Assembly (NCBI RefSeq): GCF_001315945.1
Contig: NZ_BBBG01000002.1
Coordinates: 1-64,000, forward strand
Direction: 5' to 3'
Origin: Methanogenium cariaci JCM 10550
GTDB lineage: Archaea; Halobacteriota; Methanomicrobia; Methanomicrobiales; Methanomicrobiaceae
Length of the DNA: 64,000 nt
Shown here: one piece after another, positions 22,447 to 32,663 of the stretch
How positions within the stretch are numbered: position 1 is the first letter of the stretch
Layout of the letters: every line of letters starts with the position of its first letter
The notes under the pieces: model-generated
Database searches by the model: none
Told to the model about the DNA's origin: nothing
What the model saw: only the letters and a program-made list of their open reading frames with translations
Position numbers and translations under genes: made by a program

Positions 22447-23241
22447 ATGGGAAAGAGAGACGCACTCATTGAACGTTTTGACCGTGAAACCGAGCGGATG
22501 GGAGTCCGGATACGGGACGCAGACCAGATGAAGGTCTCCGAGAACGTCTTTGACGACGTCACCCTTCTCTCCCTCTACCGTCTGGTGCACAAGAAGAAGA
22601 TTCAGGAAATCGGCCCCCCCATCTCCACCGGAAAGGAGGCAAACGTCTTCTACGGCGAAGGCGAGGAGATGTCGATTGCCATCAAAATCTATCGTATCCA
22701 GTCGGCCAATTTCCGGTCGATGAGCGAGTATATTATCGGCGACCCCCCCCGTTTCTCCTCGGTGAAAAAGTCCAAAAAAGATCTGATCTTTGCCTGGACC
22801 AAGAAGGAATACTCCAATCTGGCCCGTGCCCATGATGCAGGTCTCCGGGTGCCCCCCCTTCCAATTTACTTTGACCGCAACATCCTCCTCATGGAGTTCA
22901 TGGGCAAAGATGAGGTGGCCTATCCCCCCCAGCTGCGGCTCGTCCGGCTGGATGACTATCAGGCTGTCTATGACGAGATCACCGCCGCAATGAAGACTCT
23001 CTTTAATGAGGCGGAACTCGTTCACGCCGACCTTTCCGAGTTCAATATTCTCTGGGACGGCGAGCACCCGATCATCATCGACATCGGGCAGGCGGTGACC
23101 CCCCCTAACCACCCGAAGGCCATCGCATTCCTTGTCCGGGATATCAAGAACATCAACCGCTACTTTGCCAAACGGTGCACCATCAGAGATGAGGAAGAGC
23201 TCTTCCGCGACATCGTCGGCGAACACCGGATGCAGATCTGA
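22447..23241 (+). CDS. rio1: RIO1-type serine protein kinase
   Basis: This is an atypical kinase needed for small ribosomal subunit maturation. Visible motifs are the flexible loop and P-loop PISTGKEANVFYGEG, the catalytic HADLSEFNILW, and the metal-binding IIIDIGQAV. The length of 264 is normal. The literal frame is intact although five long C runs each add one Pro (GPPIS, GDPPRF, VPPLP, YPPQL, TPPNH). In many Euryarchaeota rio1 sits next to a KH-domain gene; here that gene is 6.4 kb away, beyond the Opu cassette. Confidence 0.95.
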   Translation: MGKRDALIERFDRETERMGVRIRDADQMKVSENVFDDVTLLSLYRLVHKKKIQEIGPPISTGKEANVFYGEGEEMSIAIKIYRIQSANFRSMSEYIIGDPPRFSSVKKSKKDLIFAWTKKEYSNLARAHDAGLRVPPLPIYFDRNILLMEFMGKDEVAYPPQLRLVRLDDYQAVYDEITAAMKTLFNEAELVHADLSEFNILWDGEHPIIIDIGQAVTPPNHPKAIAFLVRDIKNINRYFAKRCTIRDEEELFRDIVGEHRMQI

Positions 23242-23369
23242 GTATCCGATTCTTCGGATATTCTTTCTTCCGGATATGCTTTTTATTCTCAGGGATGTAT
23301 CTACTCCCATCCGGGCACTGTTGGTGGTGCCGGTGATTCCTGCTATTCGACGTAATGTACTGGCATCGA

Positions 23370-23910
23370 GAGCCAGATAATGCCTAAATGCCCAATTCGG
23401 GAGATTATTGGCCGGGAAAATTGCATCCACACAGCGGTCCGGAGCGGGCAGTTCCCGGCTGAGACAGTCCATTCATCCTCTCAAAATCTCCATCAACAGA
23501 GACCCCCCCTTAATAATCCGCGGTCCTCCGTATTTTCAGCAAATAACGGGCATTAGGCTCGTCTTTTTCCAGCAAAATTGATCCCCCCCTGAAAATACGT
23601 CAGTTCTGCCTCAAATCCCTGAACGCAGGGAATAAAAATGGTAGGTACGACGGGAAAAAACGTGAAAAACCGGAGAAAATCGCATCCACACAGCGGCCCG
23701 GAGTGGTCGGTTTACGGCTGAGACATGCCATTCGTCCTCTCAAAATCTCCATCAACAGAGACCCCCCCTTAATAATCCACAGTCCTCCGTATTTTCAGCA
23801 AATAACCGGCATTCCCGCTGCCATTTTCCGGTGAAAAACCCGGGCAGGAAATACGCCCATTCTGCCCTCAGATTCCCAAATGCAGGGATCAAAGAGAGTG
23901 GGTAGAGAGT
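23370..23910. repeat. Tandem 260-bp non-coding repeat, copies B and C
   Basis: Two copies of a unit of about 259 bp lie head to tail between rio1 and the Opu genes. ATCCACACAGCGG starts near 23425 and again near 23684, followed in both by GGCTGAGACA, CCTCTCAAAATCTCC, AACAGAGACCCCCC, TTAATAATCC, GTCCTCCGTATTTTCAGC and AAATAAC. Unit edges carry AAATGC/AACGC-GGGA blocks. The C8-type run within the unit is shared. A third, divergent copy lies at 10833-11050. The rest of 23242-23983 holds nothing else recognisable. Confidence 0.7.
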
Positions 23911-23983
23911 AAGATCTGACAAAATCAGGGAGGGCAGGAGCTCCTGGGTAAAACACTACAAAAAAAGAAAAAAAGGGGGTGAA

Positions 23984-24882
23984 TTACCCGTTGATCCAGT
24001 AATTAACGGTGTCCTGGTTTGCATCCACCCATGCCTTAGCGGCATCCTCGGCGGTTGCACCATTCTCAACTGCAAGCATCACGGATTCCATGTCTGAAGA
24101 CTTCCATGAGAAGCGCTCAAGGATGGCATAGGCTTCCGGATTCTCTTCTTTGAATCCTGTCCGGGCCACACTTCCGATATACTCCTCGCCGCCATAAACA
24201 CCCTGGGGGGGTCTTCAAGGTATTTCAGATCGAAGCGGACAAACATCCAGTGGGGGGGCGTCCAGCCGGTGACAACAACCCAGTCACCATCTGCGTATGC
24301 ATCACTGAGCTGTGCGGCCATGCCGGCACTTGATGACGCCACAAGTGTGTAGTCGAGACCATACTCTTCGATGGCATTTTCAGTTGCGGACATGATGCCT
24401 GCACCCGGTTCAATACCAGTGATCTTGCCATCGAACTTGTCTGCAACGCTGTTCATCTCATCTATCGAATCGATGGTCACATACGACGGTACTACAAGAC
24501 CGATCTTTGCACCCTCAAGGTTCTTGCCGACCATCACAAGGTCATCGCCATACGTATCCCAGTAACTGGCATGAGTGAACGGCATCCATGACGCGATGCT
24601 CATATCAACCTGACCATCAGCGAGTCCCTGGTAGAGAGGACCAACGTCAACAGCTTTTAGTTCCACATCGTAGCCTGCCTGTTCATACGCAGTCTTCAAT
24701 ACATTGGTACTGGCGATCTCAGAATCCCAGAGAACGTAGCCGATAGAAACCTCTTTTGCAGTTTCTGCTCCGGAATCAGTGGTCTGAGAATCAGCTGCAC
24801 TACTTGTGCAGCCGGCAACAAAAATGACACTGAATAACACTAACAAAACAAGAAAAAATCCTTTCGTTTTTGAACTTACCAA
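23984..24882 (-). CDS. opuAC: Glycine/proline-betaine ABC transporter binding lipoprotein, copy 1
   Basis: This is the substrate-binding protein of an osmoprotectant uptake system. It has a lipoprotein signal (LLVLFSVIFVAGC, Cys anchor), then an OpuAC/ProX-type domain starting KEVSIGYVLWDSEIASTNVLK, with Trp residues in ASWMPFTHASYW and TGWTPPHWMF that fit a quaternary-amine cage. The run of seven G at 24205-24211 (five fit) breaks the frame; the remainder ends ATAEDAAKAWVDANQDTVNYWING. It is the last of three tandem copies and has its own leader with an inverted repeat, so separate control is likely. Confidence 0.9.
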
Positions 24883-24894
24883 ATAAACACATCC

Positions 24895-24942
24895 ATTACG
24901 TCAGAAAGAAATCGTTCGGAAACGTTTGAAAACTGACGTAAT
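24895..24942 (-). promoter_or_regulatory. Inverted repeat in opuAC copy 1 leader
   Basis: A perfect 10-base inverted repeat, ATTACGTCAG (24895-24904) and CTGACGTAAT (24933-24942), lies 13-60 bases before the start at 24882. An A+T-rich promoter-like stretch lies beyond it (about 24945-24985). It may be an operator for an osmotic regulator or form a stem in the mRNA leader. Copy 2 has a related pair in the same place. Confidence 0.55.
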
Positions 24943-25112
24943 TAAAAATTTGATTGAATCCTATATACTTATTTTTATATCTATTTCGCCTGAAAAATGA
25001 TCCGATCCCTGTATATCACGGCCGGAAATGCGGGTGATAATTACAATGCCCCCCCGGGATACACCATTCACTGCAGATGCATCAGGCGGCTTAAAAAAAG
25101 GGATAGGGGGAA

Positions 25113-26001
25113 TTACCCGTTGATCCAGTAGTTAACGGTCTCCGGATTTGCATCAACCCATGCCTGTGCGGCATCCTCTGCGGTTGCGCCCTCCTCAACT
25201 GCAAATATCACGGATTCCATGTCCTCGATCGTCCAGTGGAAACGCTCCAGAATGGCGTATGCCTCAGGATCATCTTCCTTAAAGCCCAGACGGGCAAGAC
25301 TTTCGAGATGCTCCTCACCGCCGTAGATACCTTGGGGGGGTCTTCGAGGTACTTCAGGTCAAAGCGGACAAACATCCAGTGGGGGGGTGTCCAGGCGGTG
25401 ATCACAATCCAGTCACCATCTGCGTATGCACCGGTGAGCTGACCTGCCATGGCAGAGCACGATGAGGTGAGAAGGTGTAGTCGAGACCATACTCCTCAAT
25501 TGCCTTATCAGTAAGTCCCATGACGCCTGCACCCGGTTCGATGCCGGTGATCTTGCCATCAAACTTGTCTTTGACACTGTTCATCTCTTCTATCGAGTCA
25601 ATGGTCACATACGACGGAACCACAAGACCAATCTTTGCTCCCTCAAGGTTCGTACCCACCTTATCAATCGAGTCACCGTAGGTATCCCAGTAGCTTGCAT
25701 GTGAGGTAGGCATCCATGACGAGATCGTCATATCAACCTGACCATCAGCGAGCCCCCCCTGATACAGAGGACCAACGGCGACGACCTTGAGCTCGACATC
25801 GTAACCTTCCTGTTCAAGTACCGTCTTTAATACATTGGCACTTGCAATCTCCGTATCCCAGAGCATATAGCCGATGGACACCTCTTTTGTGGGTGCTGTT
25901 GTCGAAGGATCAGCTGCATTATTCGTGCAACCGGCAACCAGAATTGCACTGAGTAAAACTAACAAAACAAGTAAAATTTCTTTCGATTTTAAATTTAGCA
26001 A
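25113..26001 (-). CDS. opuAC: Glycine/proline-betaine binding lipoprotein, copy 2
   Basis: It is very similar to copies 1 and 3: lipobox LLSAILVAGC, KEVSIGYMLWDTEIASANVLK, SSWMPTSHASYW and the end PETVNYWING. Two frame breaks are present. One is near 25465, after GLDYTF, and the clean frame resumes at MAGQLTGAYADGDWIV. The other is the seven-G run at 25334-25340 (five fit EDPQGIYGG). Two separate breaks could mean a decaying copy, but the second matches the general error pattern. Substrate specificity may differ because the cage region reads TAWTPPHWMF instead of TGWTPPHWMF. Confidence 0.85.
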
Positions 26002-26013
26002 ATATACACATCC

Positions 26014-26058
26014 ATTAAGTCAAAAAATCGCCGGATAACGATCCTGAATTGACTTAGA
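26014..26058 (-). promoter_or_regulatory. Inverted repeat in opuAC copy 2 leader
   Basis: ATTAAGTCA (26014-26022) and TGACTTAGA (26050-26058) form an imperfect inverted repeat (seven consecutive pairs) at the same distance from the start as in copy 1. The flank ACACATCCATTA is shared with copy 1, so the leaders were duplicated with the genes or are under common selection. Confidence 0.5.
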
Positions 26059-26283
26059 AACTAGGATTGGAGTTCATATATGTATATGGTTCACCGCTGT
26101 TTCAGGTGTATAGGTATAACCGGAACTGAACCGGTATCTCACAGAAGACACTGTCCTGAACAACTCGGGATTTCACGATTTTATTTCATCCGCTTAGGAG
26201 CATAACAGATCAGAATCGGTAAGAGAATAATCAACACGTATATCCACACGGTTCAGCAAAGAGCCAAAAAAGATTTGGGGTAA

Positions 26284-27157
26284 TTACCCGTTAATCCAGT
26301 AGGTAACGGTGTCCGGGTTTGCATCCACCCATGCCTGGGCAGCATCCTCTGCGGTTGCGCCCTCCTCAATTGCAAGCATCACCGATTCCATGTCCTTGGG
26401 TTCCCAGTGGAAGCGCTCAAGAATGGCGTAGGCTTCAGGGTTGTCTTCCTTAAATCCTGTGCGGGCAAGGCTTCCGATATACTCCTCGCCGCCGTACACA
26501 CCCTTGGGGTCACTGAGGTACTTCAGGTCGAAACGGACAAACATCCAGTGGGGGGGCGTCCAGCCGGTGACAACGATCCAGTCGCCGTCCTTGTATGCAT
26601 CACTAAGCTGTGCGGCCATGCCGGCACTCGACGACGGTACAAGGGTATAGTCCAGACCGTAATCCTCAATGGCAGTCTCGGTCGTGGACATAATGCCTGC
26701 ACCCGGTTCAATGCCCATGATCTTGCCATTGAACTTGTCTGCAACACCGTTCATCTCGTCTATCGAGTCAATGGTCACATACGAAGGAACCACCAGACCA
26801 ATTTTTGCTCCCTCAAGGTTCTTACCAACCAACACGATATCGTCACCGTAGGTATCCCAGTAGTTTGCCTGCGTGGCGGGCAGCCATGCAGAGACACTCA
26901 TATCAACCTGACCATCGGCCAGTGCCTGGTAGAGAGGGCCTGCATCTACCGCCTTGATCTCCACATCATAGCCTGCCTGTTCGTAGATTTTCTTTACCAC
27001 ATTGGTACTGGCAATCTCAGAGTCCCAGAGCACATAGCCGATGGAGATCTCCTTTGCAGCTCCGGCCCCCGGTTCCCGGAGAATCGGATTCATCCGTGCA
27101 GCCGGCAACAAAAATGACACCGAATAACACGCACAGAACAAGTAACAGATTTTTCAT
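26284..27157 (-). CDS. opuAC: Glycine/proline-betaine binding lipoprotein, copy 3
   Basis: This copy is nearest the permease gene and is probably the original partner. The true start is MKNLLLVLCVLFG at 27157 (or 27172), giving lipobox VIFVAGC. The literal frame starts late because a C5 run near 27066 needs four bases; the corrected junction reads PGTGAGAAKEISIGYVLW. From there the protein is intact to YWING at 26284. The sequence SDPKGVYGG is coded with a normal four-base run, which shows what copies 1 and 2 should look like. Confidence 0.92.
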
Positions 27158-27279
27158 ATTCCTATTAATCATATAACCACGTCCGTTGTTTCAGAAAGCA
27201 ACCGTCGGAAGACGGATGAAATCTGATGCATCATTAAATTTGTTTGCTGATCATATAAATATATTTATTATATTTATAC

Positions 27280-28119
27280 TTATTTTTTCTGGCCAGAACG
27301 AATCACATTCTGGGTAACACGATCGAGAATGATCGCAATGATAACAATACAGAGACCCGCCTCGAATCCGCCACCGATATCGACCCGCTGGATACCCGTC
27401 AGGACATTCAGTCCGAGACCCGCAGCCCCCGATCATCGCCGCGATGACGGTCATCGAGAGAGCAAGCATGATACACTGGTTTACACCGGCCATGATCGTC
27501 GGCAGTGCCACCGGCAGCTGGACCTTGACAAGCTTCTGCCACTCGGTCGCTCCGAAGGCCTCGCTCACCTCAATGAGCTCGACCGGGACTTGCCGGATAC
27601 CCAGATTGGTGAGCCGGATTGCAGGTGGCATCGCAAAGATGATCGTTGCAATCATCCCCGGTACGTTTCCGAGACCAAAGAAAATTACCGCCGGAATCAG
27701 GTAGACAAAGGACGGCATCGTCTGCATCAGGTCAAGGGCGGGTCGAAGCGCCGCATTGACCAATGCGGATCGTGAGGCCAGAATTCCCAGAGGAATCGCA
27801 ATTGCAAGCGTCACAAAGGTAGAGGTAAGGACGAGGGCAAGTGTCAGGATAGTCTCGGACCAGAGATCCAGCAGATAGATGAAGAGCAACCCGAAGAGGG
27901 TTAAAAGCCCGATTTTGAGATTTTTGCGGGTGAGCACCCACGCAAGGACAGCAAAAATGACGATGAGAATCAGGGAGGTACAGCTGCCATCCCGTCCTGA
28001 AAGCCACTGACCAGCATATCCATGACCGAAGTGATCCAGTCCAGCAGCCAGCCAAAGGTCACATCAATCCACTCAACGATCACCTCAGCCGCCTCGCCGA
28101 CCGGGAGAATACCAGACAT
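27280..28119 (-). CDS. opuAB: Glycine/proline-betaine ABC transporter permease
   Basis: This is a membrane component of about 280 residues with the inner-membrane transport signature near EVSEAFGATEWQKLVKVQLPVALPTIMAGVNQ. It has six or seven hydrophobic helices. The start at 28119 (MSGILPVGEAAEVIVEWID) overlaps the ATPase stop as TAATG. Two breaks occur. The first is near 27977, where a base is missing in ACCTCCCTG. The second is at a C5 run near 27430 (four fit MIGAAGLGLNVLTGIQRVDIG). The end is VTQNVIRSGQKK at 27280. It works with the ATPase and binding proteins here. Confidence 0.9.
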
Positions 28120-29358
28120 TATACCTCAACCTCCAGCCGGGCAAGACCCGCAAGCAGTGATCCCCCCCGGACAATGAATCCCTTTATTCTTCCTCATCGT
28201 CAAGAACCGCCACCGGGTAGGCAGTCTCCGCCATAATCGGCATCAGTTCCTGTGCCGGGGTGTCCAGCCTGACCGTGGGACTGTCAGTCACCATCACATC
28301 CCGGAGAGGTATTTCACGTTTCTTGGCTTCAACGGCACCTTCCACGGTCACAAGGCCCCGGAACACACGGTCCTTTCCCGCAACGAATAGACTGGATATA
28401 CCATACTCCTCCATCAGGCGCAATGCATTTCTCGGCCCAGAATCCGGGGGGGCAACAGCGGTTCGGGACGCTTCATCACATCCTTTGAGACAAGCACACG
28501 GGAGAGGTTGACGTCTTCAACAAACCGTTCCACATAATCACAGCTGGGGGGGTTCTGGAGAAGATCCTCTGCGGTTCCGATCTGGGCGATGACCCCCCCG
28601 TCCTTCATGAGCGCAATCCGATCCCCCCCGAGCTTGAGGGCCTCATCCAGATCATGACTGACAAAGATGATCGTCTTGTTCAGCCGTGCCTGGAGTTCAA
28701 TGAGTTCATCCTGCATATCACGGCGGATCATGGGGGGGTCAAGTGCGCTGAACGCCTCATCCATCAGAAGGATATCCGCATCGCTTGCAAGAGCCCGGGC
28801 AAGACCGACCCGCTGTTGCATACCGCCGGAGAGACCGGAGGGATAACTCTCCTCATACCCGGAAAGCCCGACAAGGTCTATTGCCTCCCTTGCCTTCTGT
28901 TCACGTTCTTCGAGTGAGATACCCTGTATTTCAAGGCCAAAGGCTACGTTCTCCAAGATCTTCCGGTGGGGGGGCAGGAGAGCAAAACCCTGGAAGATCA
29001 TGCCGATCTTCGTGCGCCGCACCTGTCTGAGCTCGTCCTCATTCATCGCAACGATATTTACCCCGTCTATCTCAACAGCCCCGCTGGTTGGTTCGATAAG
29101 CCGGTTGATGCACCGCAAAAGGGTTGACTTTCCGCAGCCGGAAAGACCCATGAGAACGAACAGTTCACCCTCATATACATCAAAAGAGAGTGACCGGAGC
29201 GCAACATTCTGTTGTGTCTCCTCAAAAATCTCCTGCTTTTTCTTCCCCTGCTCAACAAGGCGAAGAGCCTCATCAGGACGTTTACCAAAAATTTTCGTAA
29301 GCTCCCTGACACTGACTTTGATATTTTTATCTATTTCTTCTTCCTGGGTTTCTTCCAT
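28119..29358 (-). CDS. opuAA: Glycine/proline-betaine ABC transporter ATPase with CBS domains
   Basis: This energises the transporter. It has the Opu-type start with KIFGKRPDEALRLVEQG, Walker A GLSGCGKST, signature LSGGMQQRVGLARAL, Walker B ILLMDEAFSALD and switch HDLDEA. After about residue 290 a CBS pair follows in another frame (MEEYGISSLFVAGKDRVFRG...LRDVMV); in OpuA-type ATPases CBS domains sense ionic strength. The frame breaks at the C run near 28447-28453 and again near 28192. The corrected end is RIKGFIVRGG..LLAG and the stop forms TAATG with opuAB. Extra Pro and Gly residues come from long runs (LLPPHRK, LDPPMIRR, LGGDR, KDGGV). Confidence 0.92.
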
Positions 29359-29633
29359 GAAATGGCAACTCCGGGAGATTCGGGTAATTGCCTAAGCAAT
29401 TCCGAATTACATAAACCTTTTTGTAATACAGTCACTTGAAGGGTTAGGTCATCGCACAGGGGGGGCGCCTAATGTGTCAAAACAATATATGCATTTGGGT
29501 AAATTCTGGATCGGGTACAGCAATCATTTCCCCCCCGACACACACAAGACGCGCAGATTCCCCCCCTCCGCTAACCATTATCCCCCCCTTCCACACCCCC
29601 CCATTACTGTATACCACGGGAGAAATACCCATC

Positions 29634-30185
29634 ATGACCACCACTGAGATAAAAATCACCACCAACCGTATCCCGGTTCTCATCGGGAAAGGCGGCAAAA
29701 CCAAACGCGATATTGAAAAAAAGACCGCCACCAAACTCACCATCGACTCCGATGACGGCCTTGTCGGAATCGAAGGGGGGGAGGATGCCATCGCGGTCCT
29801 GCGGACAACAGAGATGGTGCGTGCCATCAACCGGGGGGGATTCTCACCCGAACGGGCTGCCACCATCTTCGAGGATGAGGATATGATGCTTGACATCCTG
29901 GACCTCTCCAGCGTCTGCAACACGCCAAAGCAGATGGAACGTCTCCGGGGGGGCAGGATCATCGGCAAGGAAGGACGGGCACGGGAACAGATCGAGGATA
30001 TGAGCGGTGCCATCCTCTCAGTCCAGGGCAAAACCGTCGCCATCATCGGCATGATCGACCAGGTGAGGAATGCCCGAACCGCCGTTGAGATGCTCGTGGA
30101 AGGTCTCCCGCATGCGACAGTCTTCTCTTTCCTGGATCGCAAGAAGAAAGAGGCCAAGTTCGACATGCTCGACTATTATTACTGA
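29634..30185 (+). CDS. KH-domain RNA-binding protein, Pno1/Dim2 type
   Basis: This protein of 184 residues has two KH domains: IPVLIGKGGKTKRDIEK near residue 12 and RIIGKEGRAREQIEDMSG near residue 105. It ends EAKFDMLDYYY. Pno1/Dim2 homologues bind small-subunit rRNA during ribosome assembly and commonly lie beside rio1 in archaea. Three G7 runs each add a Gly (EGGED, NRGGF, RGGRI) without breaking the frame. The start is the ATG at 29634; upstream codons are C-rich leader. The 29359-29633 gap holds the divergent promoters. Confidence 0.9.
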   Translation: MTTTEIKITTNRIPVLIGKGGKTKRDIEKKTATKLTIDSDDGLVGIEGGEDAIAVLRTTEMVRAINRGGFSPERAATIFEDEDMMLDILDLSSVCNTPKQMERLRGGRIIGKEGRAREQIEDMSGAILSVQGKTVAIIGMIDQVRNARTAVEMLVEGLPHATVFSFLDRKKKEAKFDMLDYYY

Positions 30186-30359
30186 CCAAAATCCCCATCT
30201 CCCATATTTTGAAAACGGCCCATCCTGTAAAGAACATATGAATCCCTGAGAGCTCCCGGATAAAATGGATGATTTCCACTGGAATATATATGCTTGTTTT
30301 CCGCCCGTTTACCGTAAATAAAGGAATAGGATCTTTATTACACAGGAAAAGAAGGGGGG

Positions 30360-32663
30360 GTGACCGTGCACTTTTCTGAATTACCCCCCCTGCCTGAAAC
30401 GTTTGTTCGACATTATAAAGAGAGAGGTATCGAATCCCTCTACCCGCCCCCCCAGGATGAGTGCATTGTAGCAGGCCTGCTGGATGGGACGGATCTGCTG
30501 ATTGCCATCCCCCCCACCGCATCCGGCAAAACCCTGATTGCCGAGATGGCGATGCATGCGGCCATCGCACGGGGCGGCATGTGCCTCTACATCGTGCCTC
30601 TGAAGGCACTTGCGACCGAAAAGGCCCGCGAGTTTGCAAACAAGGGTGTGGCAATCGGTGTCGCCACCGGGGACTACGACCAGAAGGAGAAACGTCTCGG
30701 TGCAAACGACATCATCATCGCCACATCAGAGAAGGTGGATTCCCTCCTGAGAAACGGTGCTCCCTGGCTCTCTCAGGTCACCTGCCTCGTGGTCGACGAG
30801 GTGCACCTCATCGATGACGAAACCCGTGGCCCCCCCACCCTTGAGATGGTGATCACCAAACTGCGGCATGCCTCCCCCCCCGACATGCAGGTTATCGGCC
30901 TCTCTGCCACCATCGGCAACCCAAAGCAACTCGCCGGGTGGCTGGGTGCCGATCTCATCACCTCCGACTGGCGTCCGGTAGACCTCAGGGAAGGCATCTG
31001 CTACCACAATACCATCTACTTTGACGATGAGGACAAGGTTATTCCCGCCCCCCCGCAAAGACGGAGGACATCAATCTCCTCCTTGACTGCGTAGCGGACG
31101 GGGGGGCCAGTGCCTTGTCTTCGTCTCATCCCGGCGCAATGCAGAAGGCTATGCAAAACGGGCGGCGACAGCCCTCAAATGTGAAGATGCAGCACTAACC
31201 GGTATTGCAGAGAAACTGGAAGCCGCCGCAGAGACTGATATGGGCCGGGTGCTTGCCGCCTGTGTGAGAAAGGGTGCGGCATTCCACCATGCCGGTATGA
31301 ACCGGATACAGCGAACGCTCGTCGAAGAGGGCTTCAGGAACGGGTATATCAAATCCATCTCCTCAACTCCCACGCTTGCAGCGGGCCTGAACCTCCCCCC
31401 CGCCCGCCGGGTGATCATCCGTGACTACCTCCGTTACTCCGGCGGAGAGGGGATGCGACCCATCCCAGTGCGGGAATACCGGCAGATGGCAGGAAGAGCC
31501 GGACGACCGCATCTGGATCCCTACGGCGAGGCCATTCTCATTGCAAAGGCCGAGTACGCGGTAAACAATCTCCACGAGGAATATGTGGAGGCACCTGACG
31601 AGGATGTCCGGTCACGCTGCGGGGAACCGGGTGTCCTCACCGCACACATCCTCTCACTCGTCGCAACCGGGTATGCCCGGTCCCGCGATGAGCTGATGAC
31701 ATTTCTGGAGAAGACCCTCTACGCATACCAGCACACCGGCAAAAAAGCACTCAACCGCACGCTGGATGATGCCCTCGCATTCCTCATCAATGCAGAGATG
31801 CTGACCGATCTCTCCGGCATGCTGCATGCCACCGAATACGGAGATCTGACAAGCAGGCTCTATATCGACCCGCGTTCAGCCGAAATCATCACAACCGCCT
31901 CCGGGAAGAAGGAGAACTCACCGATCTTGCCCTGTTGCAGCTGCTCTGCATGACACCCGATATGTTTACGCTCTACGTCAAAAATAACGACGTCGGTGTG
32001 CTTGAAAAGTTCTTTTATGAACATGAGGAAGAGTTCAGAACCGAGTTCACCTATGATGATATGGAGGAATTCTTCCGCAGCCTCAAGACCGCGATGCTCC
32101 TCTCGGATTGGACGGACGAACTGGGTGACGATACCATATGCACCCGCTACGGAATCGGGCCGGGCGACATCTACAATGCGGTTCAGGGAATCGGCTGGCT
32201 GCTGCACGCCTCCGGGAGACTGGCTCGCCTTGTTGCCCCCCGAACAGCGTGACATGGTGGAGGAGACCACTCTCCGGGTACGCCACGGGATCAGGCATGA
32301 ACTAATCCCTCTCGTGCGGGTCAAAGGCATCGGGCGCGTACGGGCACGACGGCTTTTTACCAACGGTATCACCGGCCCGGAAGCACTTGCCGCAGCAGAC
32401 CCCGCCGTTGTCGGCCGCATCGTGGGCGGCAAGACCGCAGAGAGTATCATCCGGGCAGCCAAAGCGGTGAGACGGGGGGGAAAGGGCCAGAGGGATATCA
32501 TATCCGAACGAATGGTTGCACGGGACAGTCCCCGCCCTTCAGAAGACCGGCACGACAAAACACCAGCAGGAAACATGAAAGAAGAGAACAATACAGGAAC
32601 GAATGAGGATTCCGGTGCACAACGCACGCTTTTCTCATTCGGGGGGGGAAGACCGGTGAATAA
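30360..32663 (+). CDS. hel308: Ski2-like DNA helicase, Hel308 type
   Basis: This is a superfamily 2 helicase of about 765 residues that probably acts at stalled forks. Motifs are Walker [15 protein letters not shown] box VVDEVHLID, motif [25 protein letters not shown], and motif [19 protein letters not shown]-terminal helix-hairpin-helix lies in [18 protein letters not shown]. The GTG start is at 30360. Breaks lie near 31050-31110 (several C/G runs), near 31905-31925, near 32238-32245, and at G8 32641-32648. The corrected tail ends [18 protein letters not shown] resembles a PCNA-interacting box. It overlaps the next start by eight bases. Confidence 0.85.

Noticed and set aside
22282-23472. 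Long leftward open frame opposite rio1
   Set aside because: It is the antisense of rio1, whose protein motifs are exact; the opposite frame has no motif.
23413-23472. Repeat copies B and C as transposase remnants coding a short Cys/Arg peptide
   Set aside because: A short frame on the minus strand is similar in B and C but is broken in copy A and too short to match any transposase; kept only as a repeat.
25113-26001. opuAC copy 2 as a pseudogene
   Set aside because: One of its two breaks is at the same seven-G site as in copy 1 and fits the general run error; the other needs only one base. Decay is possible but not shown.
29477-30166. Leftward 229-codon open frame opposite the KH gene
   Set aside because: Ser/Arg-rich antisense translation without motifs; the KH protein on the other strand is unmistakable.
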